The notes: generated by a model from the sequence alone, not told the origin. Positions 1 to 13,300 are shown, counted from the first letter of the stretch. The stretch: 64,000 bases of DNA from Carya illinoinensis (GCF_018687715.1 NC_056752.1:50872653-50936652), one strand, 5' to 3'. A program made the numbers and translations.

Positions 1-840
1 CGAAGCACCTGAGTAAGAAGTGTTTCACAAAATACCGAAAACAAAAACACCACGAATCGTTTCGCACCAGATGTTTCCCCGTGATTTAAAGCTAAGCTCT
101 TTCACCCATCCAACAACTCGACCAAGATCCAACTCAGCTAATCCTCAGAACGAGTCCCAACCACCAAGTTACCAACTCGGAAACTGTAAAAAAACCAAGC
201 CCAGAATACAGGGTTTCCCAGAAGATCCAAACTTGCTCTGAAACCAAATATTCTTGCCAATTTCACCCTTTTTATGGCCTCGAAGCCAGCCAAAACGACA
301 CAGTTTGACCAATTTTCATGGTCCCCAAATATTCCTCTGCTACCCCTGAAACATTTGCCTAAAGTTTCACGAAAAGAAACAAAAAAACATAGCTCAAATC
401 AAAGGCATTACACTCCCGAAAATGGGATATCTTCCCCTTCTTCTCTATCTTCTGTCTTAGGGTGAAGCTAGTGGAAGATGTTGTGAAGTATGTGATCTGT
501 TGCTTTCGGAAGCAAAAGGAAACGAAAGAAGAGGTGGAATGGGGGGAAGTTGATAATAATCAGGAAAGAGTGAGACCTAGCTGAAGACAGAGGAAAAGCT
601 TTTGTGCTCTGATTTGCTTTTGGTTTCATTGGCGTTCTTTGTTGTTGGTATTGTTGCGTTTGCTCCCTGGCCCTGGGTTTTCATTGGTTCGTCACTTTCC
701 GCTCAGAGGTCTTCACTCTCTACTGTACTTTTTCCTTTTCCTTTTTTTTTTATATATTATTCTTACAAGAGTGGTGCGGATGCCGTCATGACGAAAGTGC
801 CCTTGCGGGCAGTCTGAACTTGAAAACGGTGCTTCCCGCA
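1..840 (-). other. possible 5' leader and first intron of a minus-strand gene
   Basis: Read on the minus strand, this stretch resembles a plant 5' leader: a CT-rich transcript start region around 470-600, a T-rich intron-like stretch, and a good acceptor (pyrimidine-rich, ending in CAG) at about positions 9-11. Exon sequence would then run off the left edge. The short plus-strand open frames here (20-241, 274-465, 602-817) match no protein I recognise and have poor composition. No coding exon is visible, so the call rests only on composition and one splice signal and is weak. Confidence 0.2.
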
Positions 841-3800
841 ACCTCAGTGAGATCACAAATTTTTACCCCTTGTCTCTTTCTCGTCACGTTTTATGACACT
901 GTGTGAATATTTCTATCTAAAATGGTTGATAAAAAATAGTTTATATATATTTTAATTGATACTTTTTTAACGAGATTTTATTATTTAATCTAATTATTCT
1001 TTGTTAAACTCGAGGATTACTCATTTTTATAGAGATAGGTTACACAGAGATGCCCTCCGTAACTCCGTTCAGACGGCAGTGCTGTAAAACGAATATACCA
1101 GCGGTATCACTAGCAGTAACAGGCAAGTAGCAAGGTGGCAATTCGGTGTAAAAGTAGGGGCATTTGAGAAAGATAGTGGGTGAATCAGGAGCTTAAAAAA
1201 TTACAAAAGCAATTTGGGAGAGAGCGGAGAGTTTGCGTGGGATACAGAGGACACCATGATGAGGTTTTTGCATGCGTCCTCCCTCGGTTTTAAAAGCTCA
1301 ATATATAATAAGAATAAATAAATAAATAACAGAAGGCATTTAAATATTTCCTCGACAGTTAATTAAAAAAAATATAGGGAGGGGCTATAGGCTATAGCCT
1401 ATATGACGCCTCTATCGTATCGTTGGACGTACCGTTCATATTTTTTTTTTAATTTTTTTACATTTTTTTAATATTTTCTTAATTATCAAATAAAAAATAT
1501 ATTAATATATTTAAAATTATTTCTTTAATTATTTAAAAAAAAACAGCGGTATACTGTAGCGGCTTACATGGCGACACAGCAGCATTTTAAAAAAAATATA
1601 TATGCATATAATTCCCACGTCATCATAGCACTGCCATCCGTATTCAGTCGTAACATATATACATACACATACTTGACAGGACACTGACATGACATGTGAC
1701 ATAAAAGAAATGGGAGTGATGAGATGGTGGGTGAGTGATGCTATGTGTAGGGACATAAAGGGGTCAGCAGACCTTATCGTGCCTTATGTGTCTGCTTGGA
1801 TATCAGGAAAATTAAAAAATTAATGGAGAGTTAAAAAATATCAGGCGGAAGATATTCCCTTAAATAGAGGCTATTAGAAAAAAAAAAAAATACATATCAT
1901 CCTAAATACTAAAATGTAAAGGTAGTAATATATTATAAGCTATGTTAATTTAATATAAATATGATATGATAATAATATGCTAAGATTTAATTTTAATGAA
2001 TTTAAGTTAAAACAACTTAACCTGTTAATATACGATTATTTAACGGGTTAATAACGAGTTAATCCGTTATGACACGTTAAGAAAGTTAAAATTATAATTA
2101 TATCTTGATATTTAAAAGTAAAATTGTTAAAAATTTTAATTTTGATATTTTTATTATTTAAATTATAATTTTAGACTTATAGTTAATTTTATAATTTTCA
2201 TAAATATTAAGATTTTAAAATTTATATTAAATTTAATCAGGTCAAATAAGTTAATTTTAGATCTATTCAACCCATTTATATAAATGGTTTAAAACGAATC
2301 ATATTGTGTCGTGTTAACCTATTTCGTAATATTTACTAATGGATCAAAATGGATTAACACAATACGGCCAGTTATGTTAATAGATCGTATTAGAATTTGA
2401 GATTTTAACGTAATAAATTTAACGAATCGGATTAGCATTAACTATATAATATAATATATATATATATATATATATTTTAACACAATTCGTTAATACGATT
2501 TAACAATCCTACTAAAATGATACCTTGACAAAAATAAATTAAAAAATTAAAGTACAATGCTTTATTTATTTTTTCTCGTGGTAGATGGTAATATACTAGC
2601 TAATAAAAAGGACAAATACGGATGCATATTCTGCATCCAGATATTACTGCAGTTAAAAAAAAAAAAAAAAAAAAAGACTTTTGGACCATATACACCAATT
2701 TATAATTAATAAAAGCGTGACACGTTTTTTCAATTTTGGCAGTTTCAACGCTAGGAAAATGAAATGATGCTTTCAGAATCTCAGATAAAAGGTATCGATT
2801 ATTATTTTTATTTAACTATTAAGAATGTGTTTTTTAAAATATATTTAAAAATTATATTTTTAAAAAATATAAAATAAAAAGTACATCCTGCAGCTCGCTA
2901 TAGAGATCTTCATAATCAGTCTCGATGCCCTCCATAGCAGGACTCTTCAACGATTGACTGAATGTTTCGTTTATGTTGTTGTATTGTACCTTTTGTTGGT
3001 TCACTATTAAACGGAGCACCACTTATAGGTCTGTGCATCTGAATTGAAATTTCAACCAACTGTATTCAGTACATTATTTTATTAGATTCTGGTTTGGAAT
3101 CTGAAAAATTAATATATTATTGCAGTTATGCGAACATAAATGATACTAGAGATTAAAATAAATGACAAACACATTATTAATATTTTAAGAAATAAAAAAT
3201 TTATGTGCTGGTATACTATTTACATATTTCATTAATATGATTAGTTGTGTCATATTTTAAAATATAAAATAATTATTTTGAATAATTATATTAATAAAAT
3301 ATATAAAAAATATGTAAATATATTAATATAGTAGAACTCTAAACTCTTCAAGAAATATAAATGTGTTTATCTTCTTCATGTTAGCATTGGGGCTAATAAT
3401 ACCACGCCAATTTATAGTCATATTGATGGATGATTCACGTGCTGGCAATAATGAATGAAAAATTTAGAAACGAATGGTGTAAGTTTGTTTGGACTTTGTA
3501 TTGTTCATTGTCCTGTTTCTTCACCTCTTAAAAAATAGACGAAGGGCTAGGAAGCCGAATCATAGATCATATCTTGTATTGTATCATTTATTTTTTTTAA
3601 TAAACCCCAATCTCTTAAAAAATACGAGCACTGGGGCTTTAGTCCAGTCCTTTATTTTCAAAGTTCATACCTCATTTCTTTATAATAGTTACATATACCC
3701 AAACATTCTTGATCACTCTCTCTGTGATACCTGAACAATCGGTTTTCTTTGTCTTATTCCTGATTCAGGTAATGCCTCTTATTTCAAACTCAATACTTAT

Positions 3801-4370
3801 AAGCGACAATTGTTTTTTTTTTTTTTTGTTTTGTCCACTTTGTAAAATTGAAGAAAATAGAAAATACTACATCTTATTGTCCTTATTTGGGGTCGGGTGT
3901 TAGGAGGGAGGAGGTTTTGGAATGTAGAATCATGAGCATTTTCTTCATTGGTTGAATAGTTGGTACTAGGCTGTGTATTAATGGTAGATTTTGAAAAATG
4001 GGGGTGCATCGTTCGTTTCAAAATTTTCAGATAGGAAGATGTAGTTCGTAGGGGAGTTGACTCACTCGTGAACAACTTTTTTAGATCTCACTCATATTTC
4101 TCATTTTCGAACCCCTTGATTTGTATATATAATATATAATCCTCTCTGTGTCTCTCTCTCCCCCCCTCCTCCCCAATTTTCTCTTACCTTATGTTTGGTG
4201 TGTTGTTTTCTGTGTCCTCCATTTTCTTTGTCAGTCGTTTAGTTGAGCTCATACCTATAATGTGATGTTTAGATTCGCATTTCTATAATTTGGCAGCCCT
4301 GAAATAATTGATAACAGAAAAATAATGCAGTTATTGGATTGTTTAAGATTTTTGGTCGTTGATATCGACA
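841..4370. other. AT-rich intergenic DNA, no gene seen
   Basis: Long AT-rich stretch with poly-A runs, a TA microsatellite (about 2452-2474) and a 16-base palindrome near 1388-1403. The open frames at 1529-1756 and 3489-4075 are low-complexity and lack recognisable domains. The part at 1985-2520 is a probable dispersed repeat, listed separately. Confidence 0.5.
1985..2520. repeat. probable dispersed repeat with GTTAA-rich direct and inverted motifs
   Basis: Variants of a short motif (CGGGTTAATAACGAGTTAA, CGTGTTAACCTATT, GATTAACACAATACG, TTAACACAATTCG) recur in both orientations over about 500 bases, mixed with very AT-rich DNA. Repeats with this wording are common in eudicot intergenic DNA. 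I cannot define termini or a target duplication, so class and exact ends are unknown. Confidence 0.35.
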
Positions 4371-4572
4371 TTAAGGCCTGATTTAAATCAAATCATCTCA
4401 TATTGTCTCATCTTATTATTATAATTTTTTCATATAAAATATAAAAAATAATTCAAAATTTTCAAATTTTTAAACAAAAATGATATTTAAAAATAATATA
4501 TTAATAATATTTTATTCAATTTTCAATTTTTATCACATCTCATTTAAGTTGTGCAACCAAACGAGGCTTAAA
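4371..4572. mobile_element. MITE of the ATCTCATC / CCAAAC family
   Basis: A roughly 200-base AT-rich element with degenerate inverted ends: TTAAGGCCTGATTTAAATC on the left, and on the right the reverse complement of TTAAGCCTCGTTTGGTTGC. The interior (CATCTCATATTGTCTCATC, then ATAAAATATAAAAAATAATTC) recurs at 8030-8185, 19225-19337, 24295-24470 and 40312-40505, so it is a multi-copy family. No protein is encoded. The class (perhaps hAT-like) is inferred. Confidence 0.6.
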
Positions 4573-4756
4573 ACAGTGAAAAGTGCAGGATTTAAGTTTT
4601 TTTGCTTTGCTTTTGTATTGTACTTTGCAATCAAACGTTGAGTTTTTTAGTTCTCACTTTTTTGGAAGATGTGAATTTGTGTGCAAACCAATTGAAGGAT
4701 GGATAGCTTTTAAATTCATTGACCTTTGTGTTGAAGCATTGGATAATCATAGAAAA

Positions 4757-5660
4757 ATGCCTTCACAAAAGATTGAAACTAATCACCAAGATGTGGTGCA
4801 CAATTTGGCTATGGACAACTATGGAAAGCGTGTTACCATTGCCTCGTCAGACCTTTCAATTAAGATCACCGGGGCAAGCAATTCAGCCTCTCAATATCTT
4901 GCAACCTTAACTGGCCACCAAGGACCTGTTTGGTAGGTGGTCTGCGCTCACTCAAAATTCGGGTCTTTACTCGCTTCGTTTTATTATGATGGGCATGTAA
5001 TAATATGGAATGAGGGTAATCAGAATGAGTGGACTCAAGTTCATGTCTTTAGTGACCACAAATCATCTGTCAATTCTATTGCTTGGGCTCCTCATGAATT
5101 GGGTCTTTGCCTAGCATGTGGCTCATCTGATGGAAATATCTTGATTTTTGTTGCAAAACTAGATGGTGGTTGGGACACATTAAGAATTGACAAAGCTCGC
5201 TTACTTGGTGTAACTTTTGTCTCGTGGGCTCTCTCAACTGCACTCGATGCTCTTGTTGGTTTTGGCTTACTCAATCCTATTCAGAAGCTCTGTTTTGGTG
5301 GTTGTGATAATACTGTGAAGGTGTGGAAGCTCTATGAAGGGAATTGGAAGGTGGATTGCTTTCCAGCTCTTCACATGCACATAGATTGGGTTCGTGATGT
5401 TGCATGGGCACCCAACTTGGGACTTCCAAAATCTACAATTGCTAGTGCCTCGAAATATGTTAGTCATTATATGGATTGTGGCCAAGGAGGGGGCTTAGTG
5501 GGAAAGTAAGGTTTTGAATGAGTTTAAGACTACAATCTGGAGGGTCTCCCGGTCATTGGCAATAAACTTATTAACTGTGGTTGATGGAAACAACAACGTG
5601 ACATTGTTGAGGGAAGCGGTAGATGGGGAGTGGCAACAAGTGACAACAATTGAGCCATGA
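4757..5660 (+). pseudogene. SEC13: SEC13-like WD40 pseudogene
   Basis: Decayed copy of SEC13, the WD40 beta-propeller subunit of the COPII outer coat and nuclear pore Y-complex. The reading starts at an ATG at 4757 (MPSQKIETNHQDVV) and follows the whole SEC13 plan of about 300 residues: SSDLSIKITG, LTGHQGPVW, SLLASFYYDG, SSVNSIAWAPHELGL, CGGCDNTVKVWK-like text, DWVRDVAWAPNLGLP, and a C-terminal VDGNNNV...EWQQVTTIEP ending in TGA at 5658-5660. It is broken by an in-frame TAG at 4934-4936 after the first blade and by a frameshift at about 5460-5510, after which the correct text resumes in another frame. Several normally conserved propeller residues are also changed. No intron interrupts it, which would suit a retrocopy, but plant SEC13 genes have few introns, so the mechanism is uncertain. 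Identity is firm, function unlikely. Confidence 0.9.
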
Positions 5661-6239
5661 AATCCATCTTTTGAAACTTTTGCACTTGAGGTTCCGTTTT
5701 GATTGTTTTTGATTCACATGTATAGGTCTCATTGTTTCTTTACATTTGTCAAAACTTCCAAACTAAAAGATTTTATCAAAAGACTGGACTAACAAGACCA
5801 AATGTGACTTGTAGTTTTGTTGGAACTCTCTTGAAATTGGACTAATGGTTGATTTCTCTCTCTATTTTAAAATTTGAGACTGCTATATTCTCAATAATCC
5901 TACTTCTCTCTCAATATACCGATATGGTATTGCTCAGCAATATCTAAACATAATTAATTGAAAAGAAAAAAGAAAAAGAACTTGTCTAATGGTTGATGAT
6001 AAATACCACATCGATACTATGATATAAAAGCAAGGTATACAGAATTACTCGTTGCAATTATTTGAGTCAAGTTCTATATTTTGGCTAGTCTACATTGATG
6101 AGGCGACTGTCTTTAATAAAGTGCACGCCTGTATTGGTATGATTCTAACATAGAAACTACTCCAATCCCACACTTTGATCACTTGAGCTAAAGTGCTTGT
6201 GCTTATAGAGAACTTTTTGATATTGATGGAAGGCTTGGT

Positions 6240-6570
6240 TTTATTTTAAGGTTTGCCATGCTAAGATTTCACCACTGGTATTCTCCCTTTGTTTCCCCAA
6301 TTGTAATTTTCTTTTCCTTGCCACCAAAGGGGACGATGGAGTACTTGTTCTTTTAGCAACTTTTGGTAAAACATTATTCTCAGTGCATGTGATGTCTCAT
6401 AATACGTACGGACAACAAATAGCGCACATCCACTTGAGCATTGCCAGGAAGCAAACTGCATGTTGAGAGAATAAAATTTGAATCACCTCTTTTTGGATCT
6501 TGATCTGGGCCAGGCCCAAGTGATCCACCACCCATACAAAACAAATCCAAGGAAGTTTTGGAATCCATTG
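6240..6570 (-). pseudogene. possible unidentified gene relic
   Basis: On the minus strand, 6568-6380 reads from an ATG as a non-repetitive frame (MDSKTSLDLFCMGGGSLGPG at the start). A second frame downstream reads KRTSTPSSPLVARKRKLQLG and stops near 6250. Codon composition is more coding-like than the surroundings, and the two pieces look like one frame split by a shift. I do not recognise the protein. It could be a decayed retrocopy or a chance open frame. Confidence 0.25.
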
Positions 6571-6769
6571 CGAGGAGGTACAGTAGGAAAATATATTATT
6601 TATCGTTTCAGTTTCTTCGATAATAACAATAAATAAATAAATAAAAGTTTAATCATTCAATATTCAAATTTCAAACACCCATATGGGAGATTCCACCGTC
6701 CTCGTATATCAGACTTATCATTCTCCAAATAAAACAATTTCGTAGCCATTCTTTATAGAAGTTTATGAT

Positions 6770-6960
6770 TTTAGAAAAAATCTAATTGTAAGTATAATTA
6801 TGTATTAATATGTATATCAATTTATTGTGATTGGTTAAAAAATAAATTTTATTAAAAATAGTACTGATTTAAATTTTAAATATGAAGAAATCAGTATTAA
6901 TACGTAAATTAATATGTGACTTTATTTATATATAGTAAAACTCATGATTTTAATCCTAAT
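6770..6960. mobile_element. MITE, same family as 42063-42250
   Basis: About 190 bases sharing an ordered series of blocks with 42063-42250: GTATTAATATGTATATCAAT, then TTATTGTGATTGGTTAAAAA, a TTTTATT-AAAA block, a TATGAAGAAATCAGTATTAAT block, and a CGACTTTA/TGACTTTA block before AAACTCAT. The shared order over about 180 bases in two unrelated places shows a dispersed element. Inverted termini are not clear. Confidence 0.55.
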
Positions 6961-7051
6961 TAAGGAAGGCCTTAATTAAAAGCGCGCATGTGGCAGTGGC
7001 ACCGCCGGGTGATAGGAAGGTACGGGGCGTGCCATCCTCGTGACTTCCCTG

Positions 7052-7657
7052 CACGTGCTATCACGTTGGCGTTAGACATGCTAAGCACAACGCACGTGTG
7101 AAGTTGCACCTAAGGTAAGAAAGTGGCTAAGCGGTCAATATATTCCAGCCACGTGGAATTGACCAGCTCTAGAGGTAATGGGTTGGCTTTTGGACTAAGG
7201 CTTAAGAACTCTCACATGCATCGCTGACACCACCTCCGCCTTTGTCACGTGCTACTCGACCCCACCGAATCTTAAACAACAAAAAAATAAAAATAAAAAG
7301 GCAAGCAAGAAGTAAAGTAAAAGAACAAAAATATATAAATAAAAAGGGATATGAATTATTTAATTGATTTGAATTTTAAATTAATAATTAAAAAATCAAG
7401 AAGAAAAGTTGACATAACAGTTAAAATGAACTGCAGCCAGACCCTATCCGTTCTACTGCTACTACCATTTAATAAAAAAAAATGACTCGAACCGACTCGC
7501 TGAGTCATATACAAAATTTTTATCAACTCTTTTACCGAACGCTGGAAGTGGTTTGTAACGTTACGCTCAATGAGGGGATGAGTTTATGCTTTTATCTAAT
7601 GTATGTGGCAGGTAAGGTCAGCATAAAAAGTGAAAAACCATCCTAAGAGGCCACGTG
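7052..7657. promoter_or_regulatory. cluster of five CACGTG G-boxes upstream of the GATA gene
   Basis: Perfect palindromic CACGTG cores lie at 7052-7057, 7093-7098, 7150-7155, 7246-7251 and 7652-7657, four of them within 200 bases. The block is also GC-richer than its surroundings. G-boxes bind plant bHLH (PIF-type) and bZIP factors. The cluster is 1.3-1.9 kb upstream of the GATA start codon, so its target is inferred. Confidence 0.5.
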
Positions 7658-8920
7658 GATAACATCATGGCCGTTATTTTCGATTAAATTGAGCTGTAAC
7701 CATCGTGCTTAAACGTGGGCAGGCAATATAATAAGAGGCATAAAATATATTGCAAGCACAATCCCCGATGGGGAATAAAAAAAAAATTAGTAGGGGTAGC
7801 AGAGGAATCCGGCGACAAAACCTGTGAGAGAGCGAGTCTAATGGGCTTGAATTTTAAACATTCAACGTAAAAACTACAAAACCATGCATGAGTTGAGTTA
7901 TAAACTGAGGATGAAAAATTATTATTATTATTATTTCAACTTGTTCATAATATTATTAAATGACAATATCTACCTAGACGTCTAAATAGTATTTTTTAAT
8001 ATTTTAATTTCCAAAAAAGAAAGGATAGTTTTGATACAGAAACCGTGTTATATTCAAACAATTTTTTTATAAAAATTTTCATATAAAATATAATAAATAA
8101 TTTAATTTTTTTAAATTTAAAAATAATATTATAATAAAATTTTATTTAAAACCATTTCATTTAATTGGACTATCCAAAATATACTTAAGAATTTAATAAT
8201 TTTGAATCAATTGTAGACTCATTTTCCGGTTTTAAGCGTTTTTGCCAAAAACTCGTTTGAGTTTTCATATCTGCACAGATTTCATCATTGGACAATAAGA
8301 AACTCATAATTTAACATTGTTGTCTGTCTTTCTAATCTGTCATGTCTTAAATGTTATATGTGTCAAGAATGCAAAATTAACAAGCTGACATTTCACTTCT
8401 CATTAAGATTTTTGTTATTTATTACTATTCTATTTATTATTAAGTCTTACTAAAAATATTTATTCTATTATTTTTTTTAAATTTTAGTTTATTTCTCATT
8501 TTATGTTTTGTCTTTTAGGATTATTTTATTTATTTTTTAATTCTTTAAATATATATTTTAAAATTATCTATATTTTACAAAAAAGTCAATAAGTATAAAG
8601 AAAAGCATAATTATTATTATTATTATGAGGAAGAAAGAGTATAGTTAAACTAATAATAGAAGAACTTAACTTTACAGAGCTTGCAAGTCACTTCCCATGA
8701 TTAATTATCAAATCCGTACCTCTGCTACATGTAAGAAGATGCTCCAATTTGATCAAATTTACATGAGTGCCCTCGTCTTCACTCCTCAAAACCCCCCCAC
8801 ACTACCTCGCCTTCACTCTATCTATCTCAGGCACATTAACCTCTCTAAACGCTGCAATTTTTATTGCCCTCTCTCTCTCTAGAAAGCACCACTCTCTCTT
8901 ATATACCAATACGCACAGAG

Positions 8921-10380
8921 ATGGAACTACCGGAGCTATTTATGGGAGATTGCTTTGGCGCCGGTGCAGGCCCACTGTCGCCGGAAAAGCATAAGCCAGG
9001 AGAAAACTTCACCGTTGACGACCTCCTAGACTTTTCGAACGAAGACGCCGTGATGACCGACTCTTTCTTTGAGAATGTAGCCGGAAATTCTAACGATTCT
9101 TCCACCGTAACCGCTGTCGATGGCTGCAATTCGGGCAACGGAGCTCAGTTCTCCAGCATATTTGGCTCCCGGAGCTTCGGCGACTCTCAGTTCTACGGCG
9201 ACCTCTGCGTTCCGGTAATTTCTCTTTTCACGTGATATGACAAATTTGAATATTTCTACGCAATTTTAGCGTTATCGTAACGTTGAGTTAAACAAAAAAA
9301 GCTCCCTCATCGTTGAGAAGGAATTTCTATTATTTCGAAATTGTGCACATGTTCGTTAGTCCTCTCAACAATTTCATAATCACTTCAGCCAAATTATTCG
9401 ATTAAATTACAGCATCATTCTGCAAAAAGATTTCCAGCTAATATTCATCTTTAAAAAGTACTACGGGAGCATTACTTTATAAAATTCCTACCCGTAACTG
9501 CTTTTTTTTTTTCCTTTATTTTAATATATATATATATATATAAATCGAGCATAATATTTTCACGCACCTTCCGTGAATTTGGTTCGAGCAAAATTCAGTT
9601 TTATCCGTGAAGTGTATGAACTTGTTTTCCGTTCGAATTTCACGGATTCATTGTTTGTTTGGTGGTGTCTTGTTACAGTACGACGACCTGGCCGAGCTGG
9701 AATGGTTGTCGAACTTCGTGGAGGACTCGTTCTCGGTCCAACAAGGCCTCCACTTTCTCACTGGGCCCACCGCTGCCATCGCCACGAAAGCTCAAACACC
9801 CGAATCGTCCTCCTCCTCCGAAACGCTTCCTACCCGAAATGTCCCCTTTTTCCAACCCGATACTCCACTGCCTGGCAAGGCCCGTAGCAAGAGATCACGT
9901 GCCGCCCCTTGCGACTGGTCCACACGCCTCCTCCACCTTACCAACCCGTCCGAGTTCGACACTCCAATCGAAAAACCATCATCTGCAACCACGAAGACGA
10001 CGACATCTAAGAAAAGAGAGAGTAAACAAAACGACTCAGACTCGTCGGGCCGGAAATGTTTACACTGTGCCGCCGAAAAGACTCCACAGTGGCGGACTGG
10101 GCCCATGGGCCCGAAGACCCTTTGTAACGCTTGTGGAGTCCGGTATAAATCTGGTCGGCTAGTGCCAGAGTACCGACCCGTCGCGAGTCCAACTTTTGTG
10201 TCGGCGAAGCACTCCAACTCACACAGGAAGGTCTTGGAGCTGAGGAGGCAGAAGGAGGTGCATAGAGCTCAACAACAACAATTTCTTAGTCGAGGTTCAA
10301 TTTTCGGCGTATCAAACGGTGGTGGTGATGATTACTTGATCCATCATCGTAGTGGGCCTGATTTTAGGCATTTGATCTAG
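8921..10380 (+). CDS. GATA zinc-finger transcription factor (subfamily I, GATA9/12-like)
   Basis: Two exons, 8921-9214 (98 codons, ends in phase before GTAATT) and 9679-10380 (acceptor TGTTACAG), giving 331 residues. The start is the ATG after a CT-rich leader, opening [12 protein letters not shown]. The N-terminal half is acidic ([11 protein letters not shown]), and a conserved block [19 protein letters not shown] opens exon 2. A single C-terminal GATA finger, C-X2-C-X18-C-X2-C, uses Cys 225, 228, 247 and 250, followed by a basic tail ([25 protein letters not shown]). The 18-residue loop, the acidic N-terminal blocks and the one-intron layout are those of plant subfamily I GATA factors, nuclear proteins that bind WGATAR and act in light, carbon and growth responses. 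Short KRSR and KKRESK motifs may be nuclear signals. The product looks intact. The exact orthologue (GATA5, 9 or 12) is not resolved. Confidence 0.95.
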
Positions 10381-13300
10381 TGGGTTTAGTCAGGAAATTT
10401 GGGTGGGGAATTTTTCTTTTCTTGCCTAATTTTCACTTTAGGAATCTGAACTTCTAGGGTCCTTTTTTTTCAAAGGGAAAAAAAAAAAAAAATAGAACTA
10501 AGGGATAATGGACATGAGAAAATATTAAAGGGAGGAGGAAAGGTTCAAACTTCATTTGGTTGTAAGACTTTAAAAATGTAATTCTAATTGCTTATTTGGC
10601 CGAAAATTTGGCAAATGCGAAATCTACTATTTTTTTTTCTCTATGGGATCTGCGCTTTGTTTAAAAAACTTAAGAAGGAATTCATTTTAAGAAATCTTAA
10701 TGTTTTAAACATGAATTTTTTTTTTCACCTTTAGTTTTATTTATATGACAGCAACCGATGTGAATTCATAAATGAAAAATAAAAATGCACATTTATTTTA
10801 TATAAAAAAGAATGTAGCTAGAGGTCAGTAACGCAAAATGGTGTACCGCCATAATTGGTGGAAGCAATGGGCCAGGGGAAGTATGATTGGTGACCCAACT
10901 CCTGCCTATATATGTCTTGAACGTGAGGAGGCCGAGGCATTGCACATGTAGTTGGTAGCCCTTGAAAGTTCACTTGGTTAATTATTGACGTTGTGTGGTC
11001 ACACTGGTCAGACCAGGTCCATTAGTCATCAGCTAATTAATCATCCCACCTGTAAATTCTCCCATTTTACTTTTTCTTTTTCCTTTTTTTTTATATATAT
11101 TTTTTATTTTTATAAGCGATAATTCTTACTGGCATGGCTATTTAGTTATCATGAAGCCTTCTTTTTTTCCCAAAAAAAGAGAGAAAAGAATAACGTCGAC
11201 CACCCAAATCCCGGGTGTTGGAGAAGAAGAAAGAAATTAATTATGCAGCAGCATGCATGGGTTTCAGTGACATGATCGAATTGAGATCTTTATGCTTTTT
11301 AGTAAGCAAGTTATACTACTTTATACATCGTCTTGATCTGCACGTACCCTCTACCTGAAAGTGCGTTATACGTACACAATATTTTATGACACCAATGTGG
11401 GAAGAGATCAAGAAAAAGAAAGAGACCCAATTAGCATTTAAAAAAAAAGGAAAGAAAAGAAAAAGAGAAACAAAAGCTTGCGAAGAATTTTGCTGCTTTA
11501 GCTTGCAAAATGGTGCAGACTGCAGAGCAAGCAGCTAGCAGGGTCATGTGGGAGTAATAAATAAACAAAAAATAATTTGGTTGTACGCCAAGGGGGTGAC
11601 ATTACTGTCCATCCCATCTTAGACATTTGCTCTTCCATGGGGTCCACCTTATCAATTTATAACATGTAATTACATATATAGTCCGTTCTGTTATATATAT
11701 ATATATGTATATATATATCCTAGGTTGTGATCAGACGAGGATGATGATCACAGTCAATTTCTTAATTATTGCAAAATTTGAAAGCTTGAGTACTACGTTT
11801 TGTAGGTTGCTTTTCTTAATTAACTCGAACTGAATTCTAGTTTCTTTTTTCCTTTTTGAAGGTTTATGATATTGGTTTAATTATGCTAGCTACAATATCA
11901 CAATACTTAGAAAGGGTACACAGAAGTACAATGTATGTACATTATTGTCGGCATGCATGTTAAATGACATGCATGCATGGGATCAGCTAGCAGAGTGTAT
12001 ATATACACAGTATTTATATATGTAAAAGTACATGACACGAGCGAGCATGCATATATATATATATAGACATGCATGTGGACGACGGAACCTAGCACATGCA
12101 GTACGTGACGTGCATTACTGTTTTGTATCTGTTTCGGATAATATATCCAAGTTTCACAGTGTCTTTGGTGTTCATTGTCTAGGGATCTTTGCATGTTATT
12201 TGATAAGATGATGATATGGTTCCTGTCCCCTCTCAACATCCCTTTTCTTCTAACTTTGACTTTGTGTGTATCTTAAATTATTATGCATATATGGCCTCTT
12301 ACTATTGGTTGCCTAGTTATTCATGTACGTACGTATACGTGTTACCTGGCTGTGCCAATTCAAAGGAAATATATTCGAGTTTTGGGATATGATCAGTAGG
12401 GAGGCATTTGGGTCATTTCACATGACCTTCCATGGGTCGTGGTGTACGTGGGTCTTCATCGGTAGGTAATGACACTATAGCAGCTAGCAAGCAATATCTA
12501 ATTGCGCTTTCATGGAAAAATTGGGTGGAGGTCTTCTACCATTTAATGATTTTGGTACAGCCAACATGATGGAAGATAGATGTGATCACGATCATGTGAT
12601 CGAAATATTCTCAGAAAAATAAAGGAAATGTCATGTTATGTGATTAAAAAGCGAGGATATACCATTCACTTGATTGACTATATAAAACCCTTATCTATTT
12701 ATTTATTTATATATGTATTATCCAAATATGATCTAATTAATGGCGGTAATGATGTCATATTAATATAACTAGGTTAAAGTTTTCATCGGAGAAGTAAATT
12801 TCACCTCATCAATCGTATGTCGGTTTTAGTTTTTGGCGTACCATCTAAACAAGAAAAAGAGTGGACATCTAGTACGTACTCCAATGATTTATTTTTTGGG
12901 GAGGGTGGGGGCATAAGCAAGAATATTGGTGTCCCAATCCATCCCTTAAAGGTTCCAAACTCGAAGAAATTGCCAAAACGGATTTAGACAACAGTACTGA
13001 GGCACTAGGCCATATATGCAGGTGAACATGACCAAGGAATTAGAGGTGATCATGATGCTCATTTGCACACCTAGCCATATGATGTTTTTGGTATTGGAGA
13101 AAAACATGAGCTCAAAGGTATTGGATCGATATGCCTTCTTTTCCCCAAAAAGATCAGATAGCTAGGATACATGATTAACTATATAGCTTGGAAAAAGGCA
13201 CATACCTTCGCTCCGGCCACATGAACCCCCATTCTCATGTGCCCTTCCTTTTCACGTGGCCCTGAAAGATAATGTAATTAGTAGGTGATTCAATAGCATT

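Larger units (their letters stand above)
5661..8920. other. intergenic region upstream of the GATA gene
   Basis: No intact gene is seen. It contains a purine-rich A tract after the SEC13 copy (about 5958-5980), a possible minus-strand gene relic at 6240-6570, a MITE at 6770-6960, a locally GC-richer block with G-boxes at 7050-7660, and a second MITE-like segment at 8030-8185. The last 100 bases (CT-rich, about 8820-8920) look like the GATA gene leader. Confidence 0.55.

Noticed and set aside
9659..10222. Alternative frames on both strands over GATA exon 2
   Set aside because: Shadows of the GATA reading frame, which has the zinc finger and matching splice phase.
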